A stretch of 64,000 bases of DNA, taken from positions 21,093,108 to 21,157,107 of the forward strand of contig NC_092184.1 in the NCBI RefSeq assembly GCF_043641665.1. The letters are read 5' to 3'. Below are positions 27,200 through 35,516 of this stretch, piece by piece (position 1 is the stretch's first letter; each line of letters starts with the position of its first letter). The position numbers and the translations under genes are program-made. The notes under the pieces are model-generated. The model did no database searches and was not told where the DNA came from. It worked only from the letters and a program-made list of their open reading frames with translations. The stretch is from Enoplosus armatus (Eukaryota > Chordata > Actinopteri > Centrarchiformes > Enoplosidae).

Positions 27200-27292
27200 A
27201 TGGGAATAGAGGAAGAAGCGGACCGGACGCTCTTCATTAGAAATCTAGATGCAAGAGTGACGGAGGAGATTTTGTTCGAACTGTTTCTACAG
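27200..27292 (+). CDS. rbm7: rbm7 coding exon 1
   Basis: It encodes residues 1-31, from MGIEEEADRTLF to ELFLQ: the acidic N-terminus, RRM strand 1 with RNP2, and helix 1. It ends exactly on a codon before a GTGCTG donor. Intron 1 is only 268 bases. Confidence 0.93.
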
Positions 27293-30200
27293 GTGCTGTT
27301 GTTGCTAACGTTAGCTATAGCTAGTGAACGGCAATCGTATGATTAGCATAATACACATAATGCTAACAAATCGAAAGCGAGTTGATATTGCCCCAACATG
27401 TGAAATTATGAAGTGCGCAATAAGTGTGGCTCATTTACATATGTTGAAACGCGAATATTTGTTGTGCATACGCTGTTGACAATTTCAAGAGATGTTTACG
27501 GCAGCTATCGTTAGCTTTAGCTAGTTGTTTGTGTTACATTGATTTGACTGCTTTTTGCAGGCAGGACCTCTCATCAAAACAAAAATTCCAAAAGACTCGG
27601 ATGGGAAACAGAAAACATTTGGTTTTGCCGTTTACAAACATGAAGTGTCCGTGCCATACGCCATGCAACTACTCGACGGGACATCGCTGCACGGCAGAAC
27701 TCTTCATGTGCAGTTCAGATCAGGCGAGTTGACTTTGTTTTTTCTAACCAGTGAACAATTTTACGATTTGTCATACACAACCATTACTTAACACACTGTT
27801 TGACACGTGTAGAAGTAGCCCCAGAGTTTTGCACCCGTATTAGCATACATTCATTTACAGAAGTAACCGTCGTTTTCTCTGAAAGATGATTAACCGTAAA
27901 TGTTTGAAAAGCCCAGAAGGCCGTTTAAAAATACACTATTAAAATTATTCACCTTATCCATGCGAGATGTCATGTTTTTGTGCCAGGTGAAAAGACTGTA
28001 ATCAAATTCAAACAAAGACAAGAAATGATCACACTTTGCATAAAAAGATTCAGTCGTGATCTATTTCATGTCCATTCAGGTTAGCATGACAAACTAAACC
28101 CACAGCAAGTTAGCCCTCAGTGTCTAATTTCATAATGTACCTGATCAGAGGGCTCTTGATGCACAGTGACACCATACATGCTTAATCTGGCTTTAGCCAG
28201 GTTTAAGAAGGCTTGTTTGTTGGATTTAATTTCCTCATAATTGCTTGTTGAGTAAATACAAAAAATAAGGTATTCTTATGCAATTACTTTGAGGTATTTT
28301 CACTTCTGCTTGAAAAGCAGCAGCTCAGACAAAATTCTTGGGAGTTCCAGACAATATGGCTAATATTAGTACAAACCACACAGCATGACTGTTACTACTG
28401 TATCATCTGGTGAGTTAATAGAAACAGATGGTAGGAAATAACATAATAATAGTTATTATTTTGTCATTTTCTTATATTGCCATAATGTCTTTGAGGAAGA
28501 CAACAAATTGCCATGCGCTCCTGTGAAACAGGTTAGTGCACATGGCAACCAATCTTGCTGTCATTGTGTGTTTTGTAAGACATGTCCTGTGACATTACCT
28601 CTGCCTCATCGTTGTAGAAGTTTCTTCAGGTGAAATGTTACTGTCATTAATTACAATACTGCTAAAGCATGGCAGTTTTGAGTCCCTCTGTTTATTTATT
28701 GTATCACACACTGTGACACATAAGAAAAGTATAAGACTGACGTGCTTGCACAGTGCTGCAGTTATTTTCAAACTTGAATTGTTTTGTCCTTTACTAATAA
28801 ATTGTTTTGTTCTTTTTGCCCCATCATAGGTAGCAGCCATAGCAGCAGTCCAGGGAACTCGCAGAATTCAAGTCCTGCAAATACCCCAAATCCCCATGGC
28901 CAGAGGTAAGAATGTCTCACAAGCAATTTGTCCTGCAGTCCTTGACACAAAATCTGGTTACCATCAGAAACAGCGGCATTACAGCAGCTACTGGCTTTTC
29001 TTTGCCTCTCAGCCTCGTCATTATGATGATTCTCAGCTTCATCTTAAATGTGGTTGTTTCAAGCTATCTGAGGGGATAAGACAAACAACTGTAGCTGCTG
29101 AAAGTGTATTTTATTTCCTGTTTTCTCCATTTTTTTATAGTCATAGTTTATCAGTAGTTAATAATTTGGAGGCATGGCACTACTGTATGTTTGTACTTCC
29201 AGACTTTCTTTGTGTGTTGAATAAGTTCCCAAAGATGCTTCCTCCACATTGAATATTATTAAGACATGCTCGTTTTTCATGCTCTTGGCAGTGCCCTATG
29301 CACAAAAACTGGAGCTCTGGCATAAGATGTGGCATGAAATGGGATTGGACTGGTCTGTATTTATACATAAAGAAGACTTGGTGCGCAATCCTTTCCATGT
29401 TTCATGCCAAATTTCATGCAGCAGTGCCTGTTTAGGGCATTTGTTGGAACACTTGAAAGTACTGGCCCTATGGTTAAATAAGTCAGTATCACACCAATGT
29501 AATGTAGTCTAGATGAGCAATTCTGGACTTGTTTCAGCTAACATTCTCAAAACACACTGGTTGTCCACAAACCAACATTTCCAAAGGAGATGTTGTGCCT
29601 TCTACTGTTCATTTGATTTTAAGCAGCATGAGTGGCATTAATGCATCATTAATGCATACAAAGTCAATGAGAATTTAGAGTTATGGCACACGGACGCACA
29701 TCTGCACTAGGCAGCACAATTTGAGGCCAACCCCCCCCCCCCCCCCCCAATTCTTGTGGAAAAAATTAGCCTAAAGTACAGTTATGAACAATCCACTGGT
29801 TGCAACATCAGTTGTCAGTTGCAGGTAAATCCATTCCCTTGGAAGTGCATCTGTCAGACTTTTTTGTCAGATAGTCCATCGCAGATCTTGGCACTACTCT
29901 CTTATCATTGTACAATGATGTTTCATTACTTGGTTTTTCAACGACAGCAGGGTACGTCCAACATGACTATTATCTTCAGCATTTTCCTAGTTGATTCCGC
30001 ACTGGTAATATCTGGCTGATGTGGCTGGATGGATGAATTATGTGTTGTTATGTATGTTGTTGGACTTGAAATGCTTAGAAATGTTTGTCTGCCTGTATTC
30101 ACAGGTGTTGATTTTAACATTGTACAGTGGATCTTTACGAAGGTTATTGTGTGGTTGGATCACACTTAATGAAAACGATATGAAACCACTGATGTATGAG

Positions 30201-31174
30201 CTTGTCACCTTTTCATTAATATTACCATCTGTATTTTTGCTGGCTTTACTGTTTGTGAAGCTTTATATTCCCAATGGCTCATTTCCATCCCTCTCTTGCA
30301 CATCCAGCTGAATATACTGTGTGAATTTGGCTCAGAAATATTTTTTTCATAAAGCGATCTAACAAAATCTTAACACACATAACCTTTCTATAAATGCAAA
30401 ATAGGTGAAATAAGGTCAAACCATGAACCATAATTAAAACATGTACTAAAAATAATTTGAATAATCAAATGTTGAAGTCAAACACAGGTTTGCTTTACTT
30501 TTACAGGACGCCGATCCAGTTCAGTTCTCCACCATATACTCCGCCGCCCCAAATGCAGAGGTCCTATTCATCTCCCGATAATCTGCAGAAGAATGTCATG
30601 GTAAGCTTTTTATGCTTTTATATTAAAACAATGCTGCATCAAAATAGTCACTATTTAAGTCGTGCTTGTTTTTAGTTAAAATGTGCCTCGGTTCCTCAGT
30701 AACACATGAAGGAATGTGAACAGTGTATATTTTGACAGGAATAGAAACGTGCTTTGTGGCCTCAATGAACCATACAAAACACAGGTCCTGTTATCTGTTG
30801 TTTTCCTTCATCTGTAGATGAGCAACATGTGGAATCTCCACATGCAGCAGCTTGAGCAGTTGAATGGCAGCCTCTCCAAGCCTCTGCAGAGGCAGCCGCC
30901 TGCGGGTGGAAATTCTGGTGGAGGTGGCTCAAGGCAACACGATAACACCCCCTATCGGCATCCGCAGTCCCAGATGAACAGCGGCGGCAGAAATCAGCGC
31001 TACGCCGATGAACCAGGTTCCCACCGTCATCAGCAACATGGCTACAGCCGGGACAGCTACCATCAGAACGACAGGAGTGGCAACCGTCACCATGACGGCA
31101 GAGGTGGCAACAGACATCATGATGACAGGGGTAGCAGCCGTGGCTACCAAGATAATAGATGGCGACGATACTGA
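27200..31174 (+). CDS. rbm7: RNA-binding protein 7 (NEXT complex subunit), 5 coding exons
   Basis: RBM7 is the RNA-binding subunit of the nuclear exosome targeting (NEXT) complex with ZCCHC8 and the helicase MTR4. It directs promoter-upstream transcripts and other short-lived nuclear RNAs to the exosome. The joined reading frame is 27200-27292, 27561-27723, 28830-28905, 30507-30600, 30818-31174, giving 260 aa against about 266 in human. The RRM spans residues 9-85, with RNP2 LFIRNL (11-16) and RNP1 KTFGFAVY (49-56), and is followed by the GSSH junction typical of RBM7. A Ser/Pro-rich linker (87-142) holds RSYSSP (129-134), matching the human p38/MK2-dependent 14-3-3 site around Ser136. The tail (about 170-260) is Gly/His/Arg/Asp-rich and probably disordered. 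The start ATG has A at -3 and G at +4. Intron 2 uses a GC donor. RBM11 is the nearest alternative, but its tail lacks the RS(F/Y)SSP(E/D)N motif, so RBM7 is preferred. Confidence 0.93.
27561..27723 (+). CDS. rbm7: rbm7 coding exon 2 (RRM core)
   Basis: It encodes residues 32-85 plus the first base of Gly86, from AGPLIKTKIPKD through RNP1 to HVQFRS. The acceptor is TTTTTGCAG. The donor is GCGAGT at 27724, not GT. The nearby GT candidate at 27728 would throw the next exon into an immediate stop, so the GC donor is required to join GSSH. Confidence 0.9.
28830..28905 (+). CDS. rbm7: rbm7 coding exon 3
   Basis: It encodes the rest of Gly86 to part of Arg111, a Ser/Asn/Pro-rich linker (SSHSSSPGNSQNSSP and onward). 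The acceptor is CATCATAG and the donor is AG|GTAAGA. At 76 bases, it is too short to be seen as an open frame alone. Confidence 0.88.
29731..29748. repeat. Poly-C run (18 C) in rbm7 intron 3
   Basis: Eighteen consecutive C. Its length in the assembly should be treated as uncertain. Confidence 0.95.
30507..30600 (+). CDS. rbm7: rbm7 coding exon 4 (14-3-3 motif)
   Basis: It completes Arg111 and encodes residues 112-142, from TPIQFSSPPYTPPP to QKNVM. It carries RSYSSPDN (129-136), a mode-1-like 14-3-3 motif R-S-x-S-x-P that in human RBM7 is phosphorylated under stress. The acceptor is TTTTACAG and the donor is GTAAGC, with a codon-aligned end. Confidence 0.9.
30818..31174 (+). CDS. rbm7: rbm7 terminal coding exon
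   Basis: It encodes residues 143-260 and the TGA stop. It begins MSNMWNLHMQQLEQLNG, a short amphipathic stretch, then runs into a Gly-rich and His/Arg/Asp-rich tail with a doubled 9-residue unit GNRHHD(G/D)RG (230-238 and 239-247). It ends RWRRY. The long minus-strand open frame over the same DNA is a composition shadow. Confidence 0.92.
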   Translation: MSNMWNLHMQQLEQLNGSLSKPLQRQPPAGGNSGGGGSRQHDNTPYRHPQSQMNSGGRNQRYADEPGSHRHQQHGYSRDSYHQNDRSGNRHHDGRGGNRHHDDRGSSRGYQDNRWRRY

Positions 31175-32170
31175 GACACGTAAAGGATTTCTGTAAAGAC
31201 TTCAGTTCTTCACAAATTTGTGGACAGTTTACTAAAAAAAAAATCATGAATTATGTTGACAGATTCACATGTATACTCAGGTTGTTTGTACATGATCCTA
31301 CCAGTTTGAAGATTTAATAGCTTATGCCTTAGAGCCATTTTTGTTCACTTTTAAGGCGTTTTTAAATTCGTACACTTCTTTCCTGTGAGCTTTTCCTCAC
31401 AGATGCTGAAAATATTCTGAGGGGAAGAACTGTGTTCTGTTATGAGAGCAAGGGAAAAAATCAGGCATGACTGGTAGTCAAAAAAAAAGTATTTAAAAAA
31501 AGATTTAGGATATTGGCCGGTTTTTATGTTATGCAAATAGTAAATGGTGCTCCCAGAACTTTGAAAATTCTTCAGGTACTTTGCAAAAAAGAACAACAAA
31601 TTGTTGAGCTCAAGATTCCCACCAGCACCACTTTTACTGCAATAGGGCACCATCCTTTCTTAGCATTAGGTCTGTCCTTGCTCTTTCTAAAAAAAAAATG
31701 GGCTTTATTTTATTTTTTTATTCTGAGTCTGTAAGACTGTTTTAAAATGAACATTTTCATGAATGAACAAGCTCCTTTCATTTGATTGTTGCCCTGTCTT
31801 TCATCTGGCCACAACACGAATGCCTGGGTCTCGGCTGTTCACCATGAATGCTATTTACAGCTCTTTGTGTATGTGACTAAGTGAACTAAGTGAGCTATTG
31901 TATGTTGATGCTACATGCAGTAATGCATGCACACATGGCCTTATCTGCACCTATAAATGGCCCACGTGTAACTAATACACTTGTGCAGTGGGTTATGAAG
32001 TAATCTACAGGTGGCGCCACACACGTCCTTTTATTGAATCAATTAAGATGTTAAATATAACTGAGCCACATGATCAGCTCCTACATCTGACCTTTCTATT
32101 TACAATGCTTTCATGTCTGTACATGGATTTGACACCCAGCCCATTCACTTTACAACATGCAATTATGTTG
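31175..32170 (+). other. rbm7: rbm7 3' UTR and downstream flank
   Basis: The AT-rich sequence after the rbm7 stop is most simply its 3' UTR. I find no canonical AATAAA in the first 1.3 kb on this strand; only variants such as AGTAAA near 31541 and TATAAA near 31953 occur. The end of the transcript is therefore unknown. The first AATAAA on this strand is at 32513. Confidence 0.45.
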
Positions 32171-32173
32171 AAG

Positions 32174-32793
32174 TTTATTTCTTGTTTACCAGAGTTGAAC
32201 ACAGCGATATCGTGTTCTCTTTTATCAGAAGAGTCTTAACACCAGTTTGTAAAGGTTTTGGTCAATTTACAGATGTGAAAGAAGTAGCCTAGGCTATTGT
32301 CCCATCCCAGACTTAGCAGCACTTTGATCCTTAACATCTCATGTTGCGATCAGCTTTTCAGGATTGATGCCCCAGTGTCTCTGTTCGGGCTTGCTTACAA
32401 CAAAGTGATGATCAAATCCCTTAATGTCCGCGTTGAGGTCATAATCTACCCTTCCGAAAGTGCTTATGCCTCTAACAGCGGCTCCCGCGCTGTATCGACA
32501 ACTATGTCCCCCAATAAATCTCCCAGTGTCCAAAAGTGGAGGTGCATTTGCACCCTCTGCTCTAAGCTCTGTGTCTTGCCTGTAATCTGCCTCGTGTCAG
32601 ATTGCATCCTGGTACTCCCACATCGCTCTAATAGAGAGTATCCTCTGTTCGGTGTCAGTACTAGGAAGGCCCTTATTACGCTTCTGGCTGTGGCATAACT
32701 CTTTTAATTGGTTGATCTGCCTGGCGTCTCCAGCCCTGCAGCGGGCGGATTAGAGAGGCCGCTCAGTAGCCGCTGCCGTGTGGACTTATATAG
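32174..32793 (-). other. Possible small minus-strand transcription unit
   Basis: Read on the minus strand there is a good TATA box (TATATAAG, just inside 32785-32793), then about 180 bases of CpG-containing leader, then two overlapping open frames, then AATAAA at 32179-32174. One frame (32607-32464) starts with ATG and encodes 47 aa. The other (32596-32339) has no ATG but is open for 85 codons and contains FDHHFVVSKPEQRHWGINPE. Neither matches a family I can name with confidence. This may be a small gene, a frameshifted pseudogene or chance order of signals. Confidence 0.25.
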
Positions 32794-34292
32794 AAGCGTG
32801 TCTCCTGAAATGATCCACTTCCAAACACCCAGAGACCCTCCCTCTCCAGCAGTCCCGCGCCGCCGTGACAAGATGCCTGCAGCCGTGATTCCCGGATCTT
32901 GGCACCAGGTTGTAGGGTTCATTGGTGCCACAGTAGCCCAAGACACAGGCCTTACTTAACTGGTCAAATTCTGTGTGTTTTCATGCAATCTTAATTCCAT
33001 TAAAAGAGGTGTCAAGGTAGGAGATTGCCATGATTTTGAATGATCCATATATCGTCGGGTTCGCTGAGATCAGTAAATGCATTATAGTGTATTGTTAGAC
33101 TACATGCATTTACTTAAGTGAAAGCGAACAGAAATGACGTTTGACTCAAAATAATGAAAGAAAGATTTACAGTGAAAGTATCTGATCAGAAAAGTTCTTG
33201 ACATTTTAGTTGAAAGATTTTAGTTTAAAATCTTACGTTTAACCCCCCCCCCCTTTTTTTTCAGTGGCTTCCCTCTCCACCCGACCCTCAAAAAGTAACA
33301 CTTGCTCCACAGCAGTTGTTCTCATCTCCCCCTCTTTGATCAAACCTCTGAAAAGTAGCCGAGCTCTCCCGTGCAGAGCTCCCATATTTCCTCCTCCATA
33401 ATCCTCCACGCTTTGAACACGGCGGCTTCGGAGGCTCAGGCCGCCAGCGAGTTCAATTTATTTCCAATTCTTGTGACTGTAATCGCCCCCCCCCACCTCG
33501 GGGACACAGACATTACTTGAAACCCCACCTGCACCGAGTTTCCTCACAGTGATGATTCGGCTTACAGTGTAGTTAAATTACATGTAAATTGTTTAAAAAG
33601 ATGTACCAAGTATTTTTATTACCTCCTCTACATAAATTTTCAAAGAAAGATCTGCACAAATCTGCAATGTCTGAATGAGATCTCGCAGAAAGAAGTCAAA
33701 TAAGAAATAAAACATAAACATTATGAAAAGGCAGATTTATAGGAAAATAAAACGATGGAAAAGGCACAACAGGTTTGTGTCAGGGAGAAGCATGTGGAGA
33801 GATTCAGCCTGTCAGGGGAATTGAACGTGCCCGGTATGTGAGGTATTTCCTCACATTAATGTCAGACTCATCAGCCCGGAGCCGACACTGATAGCCACTA
33901 CATTTTCTGAAAGCCTGTTTGATCTGACTGGCAAAAAAAAACATTTTAAAAAGGATTTTATCGTTGGATCAGTCTCACGCTGTGCCAAACCAGAACTTGG
34001 AAAAGGAATTGCAGGTGCTCTTGCTCTTATTTCGTGGTATTTTATTTGAGATATGTTTTTAGTAAGACAGTCTTTTGTTCGGCGTGCCTTCATGCCATGC
34101 GCGCACGCAATTGTTGATTCATAGCCTAATAAATCATAACTGCATTCGTCAGTTTAGCTGGCAAGTCAATAAAGAAAATAAGATAACTGACTAGGCCTTT
34201 AACCGCAGCTCTGGCTACTGACTTCTTCGGAAGTAGCCTCTAATGTTAGTGTTTAACTTGTATAACAATTGTGCTATTTTTTGAAAATGAAA

Positions 34293-34326
34293 TATTATTA
34301 TTATTATTGTTGTTATTGTTATTATT
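34293..34326. repeat. ATT/GTT simple repeat
   Basis: A run of ATT units interrupted by GTT. Confidence 0.85.
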
Positions 34327-34930
34327 AATACAATAATAATCCAGTTTAAAGAATTATAGCAAAGGTTTACACAGTTGAATCTTGTCATGTGTCATGCTTC
34401 GTGTTTCTGCTCTCGACACAGGACGCAGTCGCTTTAGAAATGAAAGGTTTAAGAATTGAAAAAGAAAGAGAGGAAGGACGGAGCCACCATTACCCTTACT
34501 GGTTTAATCCGCCTTGGCATGTGGCATTTTACGTTTTACGTTCAGTTTGAGTCCAAAGTTAAAATATCGAACAAATTAGATTGTGTGTTGTATGTCTAAA
34601 GCAAACTTAGAATAAAATACGTTTTAAGTTTAGGTAATTAGAAAATAAGTTAACACGGGTTTACAAATAGTGCAGCATAAAACACTTGAAACAAAGAAAC
34701 TTAATGTTGGTTAAAATGAATCAATACCACAGAGGTCTTTGGGTTTGATCTAATACTTTGATAATAATACCAGATTTAAAATATACTATTTGTAGCCTAT
34801 TGATTGTGTTATGATCCTGAAAATATGGGCGAACCCTGACGAAATACATAACTTTAGAGTCGAATTAACAAATTGTACCACTAATAAGTCCAAGAAATCA
34901 CAGAGGAGAAAAAAGAGAAAAAAAAAATTT

Positions 34931-34958
34931 GGTGGTGGTGGTGGTGGTGGTGGGGGGG
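34931..34958 (+). repeat. (GGT)7 followed by G7
   Basis: Seven GGT units end in a run of seven G. The tract can in principle form a two-tier G-quadruplex. It lies about 115 bases upstream of the barx2 TATA box. Confidence 0.9.
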
Positions 34959-35008
34959 TATTAGGGAGGTGGCCATATGTATGTACAGTTCATGAGTGTA
35001 TTTGTAAA

Positions 35009-35055
35009 AGAGAGAGAGAGAGAGAGAGGGAGAGGGAGAGAGAGAGAGGGAGAGA
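35009..35055 (+). repeat. (GA)n tract in the barx2 promoter
   Basis: About 47 bases of AG/GGAG repeats end 17 bases before the TATA box. The purine-only strand is of the kind that can form triplex (H-) DNA. Confidence 0.9.
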
Positions 35056-35072
35056 TGCGTTCAGGGATGGTT

Positions 35073-35079
35073 TATATAG
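35073..35079 (+). promoter_or_regulatory. barx2: barx2 TATA box
   Basis: TATATAG stands in 'GGTTTATATAGCAG', about 250 bases before the start codon. A transcription start near 35100-35110 would give a 5' UTR of about 225 bases. The position and the lack of competing genes make this a credible core promoter. Confidence 0.5.
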
Positions 35080-35329
35080 CAGTGGGTGTGAGCACAGATC
35101 AGTCAGTCAGTTCATTACCACGGTGGCGCTCTGCGCACCTCAAGTTGAAGGCTACTGATCGACACTTCAGGGAAAGCTGAACTGCGTTTTCTAAGACAAA
35201 CAATGACTTATTTAAACGCATGAGCTCCAGTAGTCGCACTTTCCACACGGTTCAACCCGCACAACCTTAGATATTAGTGAAGTAACATATCGCTCAGCGA
35301 AGACAGCGCACGGCGCACAGGGACAGATC

Positions 35330-35516
35330 ATGCACTGTCAAGCCGAGTTGAGGCTCTCCTCCCCCGGGCAGCTGAAGGCTGCCAGGCGGCGCTACAAGAC
35401 TTTCATGATTGACGAGATCCTCTCCAAGGAGACTTGTGATTATTTTGAGAAACTTTCTCTCTACTCGGTGTGCCCTTCGCTCATTGTACGGCCGAAGCCT
35501 CTTCATTCATGTTCGG
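35330..35516 (+). CDS. barx2: barx2 coding exon 1
   Basis: It encodes residues 1-62 and the first base of Gly63: the BARX2-specific N-terminus with the FMIDEIL motif and the conserved SLYSVCPS and KPLHSCSG blocks. The donor is GG|GTAAGA. The frame runs on past the donor to 35545, but those residues are intronic. Confidence 0.95.

Larger units (their letters stand above)
32800..35008. other. Intergenic, barx2 upstream region
   Basis: No gene is seen. The stretch contains a C11/T8 run at 33243-33261, a CpG-bearing block at about 33360-33500 that looks more constrained than its surroundings, an ATT-rich simple repeat at about 34293-34326 and a (GGT)7-G7 tract at 34931-34958. It is the natural place for proximal barx2 regulatory elements. 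Confidence 0.5.

Noticed and set aside
27200..31174. Assignment as rbm11
   Set aside because: The RRM is similar, but GSSH followed by the RSYSSPDN motif and the length fit RBM7.
30762..31247. 161-codon minus-strand frame rich in Cys and His
   Set aside because: It lies exactly antisense to the last rbm7 exon; its Cys/His richness is the complement of the CAT/GGC-rich repeat codons.
34811..35158. 115-codon frame with poly-Gly and Arg-Glu repeats
   Set aside because: It is made by the GGT and GA tracts of the barx2 promoter.
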